Shown here in pieces: positions 33,921-44,857 of a DNA stretch of 64,000 nucleotides; position 1 is the first letter of the stretch; each line of letters starts with the position of its first letter. The DNA lies in contig LNGK01000003.1 of assembly GCA_001510575.1 (NCBI GenBank), forward strand, positions 440,883 through 504,882. Direction: 5' to 3'. The notes beneath the pieces are model-generated. The model had not been told where the DNA came from. It saw nothing but the letters and a program-made list of their open reading frames with translations, and made no database searches. The DNA is from Knoxdaviesia capensis. Lineage: Eukaryota > Ascomycota > Sordariomycetes > Microascales > Gondwanamycetaceae. The translations under genes and the position numbers were made by a program.

Positions 33921-34491
33921 ATATCTCTCTATATCTCTCCACTACGTGCATTGCATAACCATACCAAAACAACCACTCTTAACGCTTCACACATCCTCGG
34001 CCTCTCTCAAGCTTCCACTTGCAGGTTGTCGCTGTGTGCTGAAGCTCTACTCAACAGCAGAATCGCATATCGTGTGTTTTGTCTTGCTTTTCTTTTTTCT
34101 CTTCTTGACGAGGCTCCTTGGGGCCCTCACTTAGGACTTTGCGTTCTCATCCCACAGCTCGGCTTTCGTGCGTGGACTGAGAACACAACCATTGGCTTGT
34201 TAGAGGCCCAGCCGCCTGGCTTGCGCTCCGTGATGTAGGTTGCCCGGACAAGATGGATGAGGGACGGAGGGACGGCGATGTTGACTCGGGAGAGGACAAC
34301 GGCGCCGCCAACGGAGGTTATGATGGTAGACATCCATCATCGTCTCCGGGCCGGCGGAGATACCGTCGACAACCAGCCTGCTAACATCAGCCCAGCCGGC
34401 CCTCCAGATTCGGAACCATTCGGTTCACGCCTAGCACGACCACAGCGTATCTCCATCCGACGCACCACAGTCACGAATCCCGCGACCAAAA
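30588..34491. other. 3.9-kb divergent spacer between the CBS/PB1 and Ace2/Swi5 genes
   Basis: The longest spacer but two in the window. It holds telomere-type boxes at 33109-33116, 33127-33134 and 33473-33480, a CTATCTCT microsatellite at 33879-33940 and a strongly pyrimidine-rich plus strand over 33650-34100 that probably belongs to the promoter and long leader of the zinc-finger gene. Frames up to 161 codons occur but none shows a domain. Confidence 0.55.
33879..33940. repeat. CTATCTCT tetranucleotide-type microsatellite
   Basis: About 60 bases of CTATCTCT units that shade into TATATCTCT, in the presumed leader of the zinc-finger gene. Confidence 0.85.
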
Positions 34492-37306
34492 ATGCTGTCT
34501 AACCCTCCCACAAACCTGCACGCGGCCCGGCAGCAGCTGCGGCGCCAGCACCGGCGCCAGAACTCGACGCCGAATGCCACCGCGCCGCTCGATGCCATGA
34601 AGATCCAGCACGCCGCCATGGCCCCCACCAGCCGCGCCGCGCTCGGCCACGGCCACCGCCGCGGCCTCAGCCTCGACACCCGCCGCCACCCGGCCGCCAT
34701 GATGGCCGCCGCGCGCGCCCAGCAGGAGATGTCGGCGTCCTCGGTAAGTATGCACACCCCCACCACCCCCGGACTAACAACAGACAACAGCAGCTCGCAG
34801 CAGCAGCAGCAGCAGCAGCGCCACCGGCAGCCGGCGGCCATGTCGAGCCCCGTGGAATCGGCCCACGAGAACTACCTGGTGTCGCCGACCGGCACGCCGC
34901 AGTCGCAGCGCTTCAGCACTGCCGCGGTGTTCGACACCGCGCCGCTGAGCTTCGACCTGTACCGCCGGCCGCACGCCAACTCGATGCCCTCGGGCAAGGA
35001 GTTCGACTTCTTCCACCCGGGGCAGCCGCAGCACCAGCACCACCACCACCACCAGCAGTCGGAGTCCGGGCTCTCGACCCCGACCTACGTGCAGTTTGGC
35101 GAGAGCCCCGTGGCTACGCCGGCTGGCTGGATCTCCGATGGCGAGCCGAGCATGTCTCGTCGCGGAACTCGCAGAATCAGCAACGGAATCATGGACCGCG
35201 TGTCCAAGTTCGAGACCCTCATCGAGACCGTTCAAGTGCCGTGCACGCCCCCAAGCATGGAAGGTGAGTTTCCTCTGCCATGCCGTATAACCCGGCCCGT
35301 TCAGCAGTTGAACTGCCACTGACGCAGCAGCACCACTGCCCCAAGGCCCCTACCCGCATACCCCCATGGACACCCCCCGTGACCAGATGGTGAACCCCGG
35401 ACTGCAGGCCCAGCAGGCCCAGTCCCAGCCGCAGCAGCAACAAGCCCAACACGCCGGCATGGCCACGCTGCGGCCGTCGCGCTTTGCCGAGGGCTACGAC
35501 GAGAGCATGGAGGAGACCATCCGGCCCGGAGCGCGCAACCGATCCCACCCGCGCGGCCAGAACGTGTTCGAAGACATGCGCCGCGCGGCCGAGCAGCCGG
35601 GGTCGGCGGCGCCGATGCCACCGGTGCGCGCCAACACGATGCCGACTCTCGGCAACAACAACAACAGCAACAACAACGCCTCCGCCAAGATGTACGACGA
35701 GCTGTCGGCCCTGGCTGCACAGCAGACGCCGGGACTGCCGACGCCCGGCTTCATGGACATGCACAACTTCAACTCGGAGTTCCTGAAGATCGAGTCGGAG
35801 TTTGACTCGCTCGACTGCGAAGGCAGTGGCGCGGGATCTCTCACCATGCAGCCGGACCTACACCATCAGCTCCAGCAGCAGCAGCACCTGCAGAACCTGC
35901 ACCACCCGATGCTGGCGGCGTACCTCTCGGGCCAATTCCCGGGTGCGGCGGACAGCGGCGGCACGTCGATCTACGGGGCAGAGTACCTGCCGCCGTCGTC
36001 GCCGACCAAGTCGCACGCGTCGCGGCGCGGCTCGCCCCACCGGCGCACCGAGTCGCTGGCCAGCATGGCGTCGGCGGCCAGCATCGCCAGCCTGGTGATC
36101 GAAGAGACGAAGACCGACACCGGCATCACGCTGGACGACATTGCGCAGTTCATCCAGGGCCCGGACCCGCACGACAACAAGTGGGTGTGCGTGTTCGACG
36201 GCTGCGGCAAGAAGTTTGGCCGCAAGGAGAACATCAAGTCGCACGTGCAGACGCACCTGAACGACCGGCAGTACCAGTGCCCGACGTGCATGAAGTGCTT
36301 TGTGCGGCAGCACGACCTGAAGCGCCACGCCAAGATCCACACCGGCATCAAGCCGTACCCGTGCGAGTGCGGCAACAGCTTTGCGCGGCACGACGCGCTG
36401 ACGCGCCACCGGCAGCGCGGCATGTGCATCGGCGCGTTTGACGGCGTGGTGCGCAAGGTGGTCAAGCGCGGGCGGCCGCGCAAGAACCGGCCCGACCTGG
36501 ACGACCGCCTGGACAAGTCGGCGCGGGCCGCGCGCCGCCGCCGCACCAACAACCTGTCGATCAGCTCGACCATCTCCACCAGCTCGTCGCTGAGCTCGCA
36601 GTCGGCGTGCTCGGACAGCTCGGGGCCGGCGTCGCCGTTCAACGACTTTGACATGATGGACTCGGCCGACTTCGACATGCTGGACGTGGCGGCGGCGCCG
36701 GCCGGCGCGGCGTCCGGCGCCATGATGATGTCGGCCGCGCCGATGCCGACCTTGCTGGCGGACATGGGCGCCGGCCCCGGCCCGATGCTGACGCGGTCGC
36801 CGACTGCGGAGAGCGTGCACTCGTACGTGACGCCCGAGGCCATCATGGAGGCGCCGCACCTGGGCGTGTCCGGGGCGCTCGGCACGGTGTCGTCGGCGGC
36901 GATGCACCCGCACCCGGCCGCGCACTCGCCGGCCAAGAGCCACGCCAGCCAGTACAACACGCCGCCCGAGCTCTCGCACTCGTCCTCGCCGCCCGGCACC
37001 GGCGGCCAGCTCCCCGCCGCCGCCGCTGCGGCCGCCAGCGCCGGCGGACCAGCCTTTGACGACTCGGCGCTGTCGGGCCTGACGGTGGCGTCGGAGGAGT
37101 CCGCGGCGCCGGACCACGGCGGCCGGGCGGCGTACGCGGACGCCGAGAACAACCACCAGCTGCTGATGCGCGACTTCGACGACGACGTCGGGCTGGTCCC
37201 GCTGGACCGCGACGCCAATATGCTGCTGATGGGCAAGTTCGACGAGGACTTTGACGGGTCGGTGATGTTCAACACCAGTGACGACATGTTCTTCGGGAGC
37301 TCGTAG
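34492..37306 (+). CDS. Ace2/Swi5-family C2H2 zinc-finger transcription factor
   Basis: Two certain coding blocks (34492-35263 and 35328-37306) give 916 residues. Three fingers sit at about residues 542-630: WVCVFDGCGKKF...HVQTH, YQCPTCMKCF...HAKIH, and a short CEC...HRQRGMC finger. A basic KRGRPRKN AT-hook-like segment follows. This order, including the incomplete third finger and the AT-hook, matches yeast Swi5/Ace2, which control late-mitotic, cell-separation and wall genes. The flanks are Gln-, His-, Ser- and Ala-rich and probably disordered; acidic C-terminal segments could activate transcription. The intron at 35264-35327 has two acceptors three bases apart (after 35327 or 35330). A further stretch at 34744-34800 has a perfect GTAAGT donor, a CTAAC branch site and CAG acceptors within a CAG run; it is 57 bases and in frame, so it may be a third intron giving 897 residues. 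Confidence 0.9.
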
Positions 37307-39903
37307 AGCCGTTCCGAGTGCAGCGTGGAGTCACGGCCTCTGGGAACAGAGGTCGTTTGTGGGAACATTTACCGTCTTTTTCTTCCGTGTCCTTTTCTCT
37401 CTTTGGGCTTGTCTGTCCTAAGTATTCTTTTTTAATCCTCATCCTCTCCCCGGGTGCTTTTATCACCCGAGATCAACTCCTTTTGTGTTCACCCTTCCCC
37501 TTTTCCCGCCTTTTCTATCTTCCTTGCAGAAACCCGGCATTTTGTACAACAGCTTCGAACACACAAGACATCACGAACAACGACATGTAACGACCATCCT
37601 TCTTGTTTGCGCACGGTTTTTAGATGTTTCTTTTCACCACCCATTTCACATACGGTGCCACCACCTTTGATTTCCACCTCTTCGGTTTATATGGGAGGCG
37701 TGAACGGAGTTGACCATCTTTTTCCACCTGAGGATTATATCTTCTTTTGAGTACTTGCAGTAGTCTGGCGTTTGGCGGCGGGACGGCCTTCTTTTTCTTT
37801 TTCTCGACGGGGCTTTTTCTTTGCTTTTTCTTCTTCTCGGGCGGTGTCGGTGATGGGGTTCACCCGGACACCCCCCCACGGTCCTCTCTTTCTCGCAATT
37901 TCCCGTGTTTTTCCGCCGGGGCAAGCGTTGCCTGTCGTGTACATCACGGCCGATGGCGTACAGCTTGTCCCCGGAGTTCCGACGCGGGCCAGGCGGGATG
38001 GAGGACCAAGAAAGGAAAAGCACAGACCAACGGGGTGTATTTCGGGGGGACTTCTTTTGCTTTTCACTTGTGGCCGGACGAACAGGACACAATTTCCTTT
38101 TTTTTTTTTTTTTCACACGACGGCACGGCACGGCGTACTCGGGCGGACCAGAGGCACAGGCGTTCATCAGGACTTTTATATCACCACTTTTACATGCCCC
38201 CTATTCTCACTGCACTCTTTCCGTCCCCTTTCCCCCTCCTCCCAGTCATTCCACTTTTCAACTCACTCTGCCGGTCCTTTGGCCCCCGAAGATACGTTAT
38301 TCGTGCGTTCAACCTTGTGTGGAGAAATACCAACTTGATTATGTTTTTTTTGGATGGATGGGTGGATGGAGGAGGAGGAGGAGGATGTGTGGGGTTTTGC
38401 GTGTGGGTGTTTATTGTGTGTGACAGATATGGGATTGTTTTTTTGATGCTTCTGATTTTCTTGGGGGTTTCTTGCGGTCAAGCAAGGTTTTGGTTAATAA
38501 TTGATTGGGATTTCTGGTGCATTCAAACGCATGTTTGTAGATTGTGTGCTGTGATGTGTGCTGTGATGTGTGCTGTGCTCTGACATCTGTTCCTTTGATA
38601 TCTGCTCTCGTAGAAGCGTATCTCTTGATACTAACAGTGCTTTGGCGTCTCCCACAGCCTCGTTGTCTCACTATTGCAGTGATTCGGGGTTCTTCTCCTT
38701 CGCCAGGACTCCAAAGCAACCGTCCGTGTATCTCTCCTCGGTGACCTCTTGATCGAGCCTCACCGAAACCATCCCTTCAAAAAGCATCCATCACACACAA
38801 CATCACAGCATGAAGAATGCGCACACGCAGAGTTGACCAAGACACAAAAAGAATACCTTGTGCCCGCTTTTTGATGTCCTTTTGATTCTATAGACCGTCC
38901 TCTGCCGTCCTCCAGCCACCAACACCATCCATCCCACTCGCCAATTCCCCCGCCAGATTTGGAGTCGGCGGGACGTGGCCTTTTCACTTTTGGCTGTTCG
39001 CTCCCCTAGGTTGTTCGTATTGTGCTGTTTGTACTGTGGAGGGAGCCCTCACTTTCCTCCGGATTCCACGGTCTGGACAAGTGAGGCTCAACCTCCGCCA
39101 ACATCACCCCGAGAGACAGATGGGGCGAAACCCCGAGCACCATCCAGTATAGGAGAGGTTAGATGCAAAGAGTAAAAGAAGAGAAAAAAGAAAATCGCCG
39201 CGGAACCGACTTCCACCCGTTGATATTCAACATGCCCACACACAGTCTGTCTTCCAAACACCGCAAAATGATGCACCTTCCCAAGACCCCGCAAAGCACA
39301 GCAAACAAAAAAACACAACCTTTCTTCCCCAAAGAAAACGAAAAGGAGAGAGAAGATGATAGACGCTGTCATCGTGAGGAAGAGAAGAAAAGAGAGAGAG
39401 AGGGTTGAAGGAGCCGCAGGGGCAAGGCTGTGAAAAGAGAAGATAGAAAATGCACGCGTGCCGCCGTTATAAGTTGCTAATGAAACATGAGAAGAAAAGG
39501 AGGCGTGAGGTCATGGGGAGTACGCAGGATACAGGAACCGAGAAATGAGAGTAAACGAAAACAAGAGAAATCAAAGATAGAAAAAGACTGAATTGGAGGG
39601 GTAACTCAAGACCAGAGCAAAGAATTGACTCCGAGAGTCCCACACTAATGAAAGCTTCTATCTATCTAGGAATGGTACGGATGAAAAAGGGAAATAAAAA
39701 AAAGGGCAAAAAGGGACACACAGACAGTGAAGCTGATGTGCCATTGGGATGACTTGAGCGAGAAGATAAGGAGAGAAAAGAGCGGCGATGAAGGGGCTGA
39801 CACCAAATCTCACAGAGATTGGGTCCAGCAAATGGAAGAAAGGGGGGGGGAATGTCTTTTCTTCCTTGCTCTCAGTGCTTCACTGTTGCATGTCTGTCTC
39901 CCT
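37307..39903. other. 2.6-kb convergent spacer (Ace2/Swi5 gene / eIF2A)
   Basis: Long for a region between two 3' ends. The plus strand is T/C-rich, with runs of T near 38099-38113. Three 12-base repeats occur at 38543-38578 and GGA/GGAT-rich DNA at about 38351-38386. The plus-strand frame 37747-38583 is mostly homopolymer-derived Phe, Ser and Gly and is not called. Confidence 0.55.
38543..38578 (+). repeat. Three 12-base tandem repeats
   Basis: TGTGTGCTGTGA occurs three times in a row, with the last base changed in the third copy. Confidence 0.9.
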
Positions 39904-42259
39904 TTAAGCACCGAGGCTGACCAGCTCGCGCATCACCGAGTCCTTGGTCGCAATCTTCTTGAGCTGAGTGTCCTCCAGCTTCTCGCTGCGCGCCAGACGC
40001 ATCTCCAGCTCCTCAATCGCCCGCAGCTTCTTCTGCAGGCTGCGGATCTTCTTCATCGTCGGGTCAGCCGAGGCGGCCGCAGCAGCTGCGGCATTGGCGC
40101 CATCCTGCACAACCACCGACGGGACGACCGGAACGGTGTTAGGGCCAGCAGCCGCGGCGGCGCCGGCGGGGACAGTGAAGCCCGGAGGAGCTCCAGGACC
40201 CCGGACAGCGGGCATGGGCGGCGCACCCACGCTGGTGCCGCGACGGGGACGTGTGGCCGTGTTGCTGCGGTTGCGAGTGCCAGGGGCGTTGCGCGACTGG
40301 CTGCGGTGGCGGTTCTGGCCCTGCTGGTTGCTCTGGCCCGAGCGGCGCTCGGGGCTGCGGCTGTCGCTGCCGGATCCATGGTGGCTATTGCTATGAGAGA
40401 GGCCATAGCCGTTGTTCTGAGGGCTGAGCAGGCTCACCCCGCCAGGAGCCTCGGAACCGTTGGCCTTGACCTCGCCCTCCTTGGTCTTCTTATTGTTGCG
40501 CTTCTTCTTGTTCTTCAGAGCCGCCTTCGACAAGTTCTCATCGCCGTCAACAGCCTCTGCTCCAGGAATCGCACGGGCGGCGGGGGCGGCCGGCTCAACA
40601 AAGTCGGCACCAGGGATGCGGCGCGGGCGGCTGAATCCATTAAGTCCACCCAGGGTGCCGGCCGACGAGCCGTTGCCCACAACCACGGCGGCACCACCTT
40701 CGTCCTCACGCTTGAAATGCAGAGGCGTGGCCATTCCGCGAGCGCCCGGAGGACGGTACGCACCGGCAGGCTTGCTGGGAGTCTTGACGGTTCCCAGGTA
40801 AGCAGTAGCCGACGAATGCGGGGTGGGAATCTGCGCAAGAGGATCGCCGCCGAGGAGGTTCTCGGGGGAGACGGGCTTCCAGGCAATCTGGAGCAGCTCA
40901 ACCAAGTCCTGATTGTAGATCAGAGTACCGGTAACATGCCAGATCTTGATTCCGTTGTCGACACGGAGACGGGGCGACAGAGTTCCGGTCATGATGTAGC
41001 GGCTGTCAGCACTCCACTGGCAGTAGCTGGGGCTGCCACTCTCAATCATGCAGAGCTTGCGGTAGTCCTTTTCAAGATCATACACGTCAATCTGGCCGGC
41101 AAGGTTGCCGAAGCCGGCGACAAGGACGAAGCGGCCGTTGGGAGAGAAGGTGATTTCGTTGCGGGGAGAGCTGGGGAACTCATGGGTGGCCACGGCGCGG
41201 GAATTGAAGATGGTGGCCTTGGGCGGCATGAAGCCGTAGACCACACCAAACTCCTTCGAGTTGGGGGACCAGGCCACGTGGTGGATAGGGCCCTCCTTGT
41301 CGAGAGACACGCGACCCTCGTAATCGCCGTTGGCACTGAGGAGGAACAGGGTCGATTCGCCGTAGTAGTTCTTGTTGGTCTTGTCAACCTCGGTCTGGGC
41401 CAGAACAAGCAGGCTTGTACCCTTGGTGTTCCACTCCAGTTTGACCTTATCGCATTTGAAGAAAGTTTTCTGAGCAACGGGGCGGGCCAGATCGGGGAGC
41501 TTGAAGATTTGGATCGCAGCGGGAAGGCCCTAGAAGAAGAGAGAAGAAAGAATGTTAGTTGGCTAACCCTAAGCTGGAAAGACGGACAGAGCCACGAAAG
41601 GCAGAAAACTCCCCCCCCCCAAAAAAAAGGAAAAAAAGGAACAAAAAAAAGAAGGAAAAAAAAGACACTACACATACCTTTCGCTCAGGAACAAAGGTGG
41701 CCACAGACAGAGGCGAAGACGATGAGAGGGCGTACTGGGTAATACCCTCGACGCGCAGCTTGAGAGCGACAGTTCTGAGATCCCCGCTCTCGAAGAACTG
41801 CACCTCGTTGGTGACCAGTCTCGTGCAGTACTTTTCGTCCGACGAGTACTGGATGTTGAAGTCGGCATGCGACTTTTGCACGAATCGCCCCAGGGGCAGC
41901 TTGTCTTCCCCGTTGACACCCGGCTCGACGGTGGTCCAGAGCTTGAGGTTCTTGGTCGCATCGCCAGCCTCGTCTTTGCCGGGCCGCTCCAGAGTAATCA
42001 GGAAGGAGCCCTTGGGCGAGAAGCCGAGCTCGATAACGTTGGCCAGCGGAACCTGAGTGACCACGGTACCGTTGGCGGTATCATGGACGCTGACGGCGTC
42101 GGTCGAAGCCCAGGCGAAGAAGCGACCGCACGGTGAGTACGCACAGCATCGAGAAGTGCCTTCGAATTTGGTGAATCCGTCCAGCTGGCTGTAAACCGGG
42201 GCGGCGTTCACGACATCGAGGGCTTTTTGGGTCCGGTAGGCAAACTGAAGAGACGCCAT
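39904..42259 (-). CDS. Eukaryotic translation initiation factor 2A
   Basis: A cytosolic factor that can bring initiator tRNA to the 40S subunit independently of the eIF2 complex. Two exons (41678-42259 and 39904-41529) join to 735 residues; the intron (41530-41677, 148 bases, A/G-rich on the plus strand) has GTATGT and TAG borders. The N-terminal two-thirds is a WD-like beta-propeller, shown by FTKFEGTSRCCAYSPCGRFFAW, HADFNIQYSSDEKYC, KGTSLLVLAQTEVDKTNKNYYGE, HHVAWSPNSKEFGVVYGFMPPKA, ITFSPNGRFVLVAGFGNLAGQ and the CQWSADSRYIMTGTLSPRLRVDNG segment. A disordered region follows with basic KNKKKRNNKKTK and Arg/Ser-rich stretches, then a C-terminal helical/coiled-coil end (about residues 690-730). 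The length fits fungal eIF2A, somewhat longer than the yeast protein. A 671-codon frame on the opposite strand is a shadow of this gene. Confidence 0.95.
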
Positions 42260-44857
42260 GGCTAGTAAAAGTCACAGCGAAACTCTTCTTGTTTGCGTTA
42301 TTGATCGAAAAGGAAAAGACGACGCTTGGGTCAGAGTCGGGCACTTTTAGTTTTCTTTGCAAAACGGCCCAGACGAAGGTTGGGGTAGTGAGTGAGTGAT
42401 TCGCGTCCGAGAAGTGAGGATGAGAGAGATGGTCGAGTTTTGAGAATGATCTGGTAGGAGAGTACCAGAAGAACGGCAATGAGTCTTTGCGAACAAGATG
42501 TCGGAAAGACGTGAGAGTATTCTGGATGGGGCCAGATACACTTTGGAGATGGGTTGAGTGGTGAAATGGTGGATGCTTTTGAAGACTTGAGTTTCAAGTG
42601 GTGGTTCTTTTCAGGAAGTTGTTGAGGAAAGAGAAAAGCCCACAGCAACAAAAAATGTGTGAGGTTTTCTTTGGTCAAGATACGAGGGAATGAATCTCTC
42701 TATATATAGAGGCACACCACAACAAAGAAAAGTCAGTCACACAATCCCACGGTAGACTTGGGAGCAGGGAGAAATAGGACAAAGCCATACCGTTGAAGAT
42801 TCTGGTTCAGAGAGTTTTTGAGACAAGATGTCGGCTATCTCTGATACCGGAACAATCACCGAAGAAGTGAAGTCTCACAGAACTGTTGCGAAATCGGAAG
42901 ATCGCAGTTGAGATTGAGATTTCCGAGGATCTATCAAGGGAAACCAGGACAACACAGACGCACCGAGAAGTGGAACTGAAGATGAACTGGAGTCCGGAGA
43001 AAGAAGAGGCCACAAAAAAAGAGGGCAGAGAATTCCTGAAAACCTGAGGAGGGAAAATATGAAGAAGTGTTGAAAGAGAAGTCGAAAAGCAGCACTGCCG
43101 TAAGATCGAAGATGGAAGAAGAAGAATCGGATCGCGGATGAACAAACCCCAGCAGACGATGGATCGAAAAGGCGTGAAGAGGCGGAAAGAAGAGGATGAA
43201 GGAGAGGAGGGAAAAGGAAGAGAGAGAAGAGAGAGGGAGAGGAGAGAGAGGAGAGGAAAGGGGAGGAAAAAGAGGAGGGCAAAAGCTGTGATGAAGAGGG
43301 GGATTCTTGACGAGGAAGAAGAGAAGAGGAAAGGAAAGGAAGAAGGAAAAAAAAGACGAGTAAGAATAGGTGAACACACAAAAGTGAAAGTGTGACATAA
43401 TCTAGAGAAAAAAACTGCAAGTACCAAAACTATGCGGTGCCCAAAGCCTAACGGGAAGGGAAGACTTAGTCGTTTTGAGGTAAGGCGAAGGGAGAAGTAG
43501 CTTTTATATAAGGGTCCACACTAAAGGTACTTTGTGGTCTAGCCCCAGGCCTAGTAGCCACGGCGACTTATACCGACGGAACAATCACCAGTATGTGAGA
43601 GTCAGGGCCAACCTATCCCCCCCAGTCTTTCAGTTCGGTGGAACAGGCCCTGAGGCGGTGTCAAAAGTGCTGAAGAAAAAGACTGGACAGGTGAAAGTGC
43701 TTAGGCCAACCGGGGAAAAGTACCTGGTACTTATGCAGAAATGCGGCTTTGTGAGCGGGGTCAAGTCAAGGTGACAAGGCCTGCGTGGCCTGGAGATTGA
43801 TAACTGGCTCTTGGTTGGACGGAGAGTTATAGCTGGGGGGTGCACTATAGTCTATAAGAGGCCTCTGCTAAAGAGCCTTGCGAGGTGAAACTATCGGGGG
43901 TATTCAGGTGTAGACACCACCGCTGAAGCAGCCTGAAGGGGAGACGGACATGAGAATCACTTATAAGGGCTCTGGGGTGCTGACTGAGTCAGTTAAAGAG
44001 CGAGAGAAGGGGAAGATCTTTGAAGGAAGTATATAAGATATCAAGTATCACAGGCACTCTATATAGTATAGTATCAACACACTGCCCTCTTTTCCTTCTT
44101 GTCTCTGCCCAGATCTCTTACTCCTGTCACCTAACACTCTTCAATGCAAACTGCCCCCTTTGCATAAAAGCCAGCGATCCCAGCTCCACCGATATTGGCC
44201 GGGTGGTCCAGGCCATGGGTCTCAAGCCCTATATCGGACAGTGCAGTGCTGTCTGGAACACGAAGGCCAAAAACGGGGTGGAAAAGGCGAGACAGGACCT
44301 GATGAACACTTATATCCGCTTCGCCCCTCATTTTTTATAATTTTTTCATCTTTATTTTACCTACTTGGCCGTGTCTGTCGATGATCCGCTACTCCTGAGC
44401 CGGTGGCCACAAATTAGCAGGTCTCGTCAATGCATGTCGTTGAAACTTGCCCCGGAGCTCCGGCCGGTTTTGCCAGCTGCCGGCAGCCGGCCCGGTCATT
44501 GTCACGACGTCACCTCAACTTTACGAAGCTGGACATTGAACGCCACAAAGGGAACATGCTGGATATAATAAAATGATTTTTGGGGGGGTTTTTATCTTTG
44601 CTGTGCTTTTATCAAGGGAAACTATGAGTAAACGAAATTAACTGACATGACCATTGAATACCAAAAACTCGGGCCATCTCAAGCTCCACTGCGGGCGGAG
44701 ATTCATGTGAGTCCAAGAACTTCCAGGAGAACCAAAAGCAGCAACCGAAGGCCAAAGCCAGAACAGACCAAGATAAGTAAGAAGACACCCAGAGAACATA
44801 ACCCAAGAGACACACGACGACCATCCCAACTCCGCCTGCTGCTGCTGCTGCCAGCCA
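42260..44857. other. 2.6-kb spacer with purine tract and repeat-like AT-rich zone
   Basis: The plus strand is almost purely purine (A/G) over about 43140-43360. From about 43500 to 44350 the composition changes to AT-richer DNA with TATATA motifs, resembling a degraded mobile-element fragment; short frames there (for example 44020-44340) have no family I recognise. No gene is called. Confidence 0.5.

Noticed and set aside
37747..38583. 278-codon plus-strand frame after the zinc-finger gene
   Set aside because: The translation derives from T-runs and GGA repeats (poly-Phe, poly-Gly); more likely 3' flank.
39727..41742. 671-codon plus-strand open frame opposite eIF2A
   Set aside because: It lies antisense to a clear gene, has low-complexity Leu/Ala/Arg/Val content and no motif. 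GC-rich third positions remove stops on the opposite strand.
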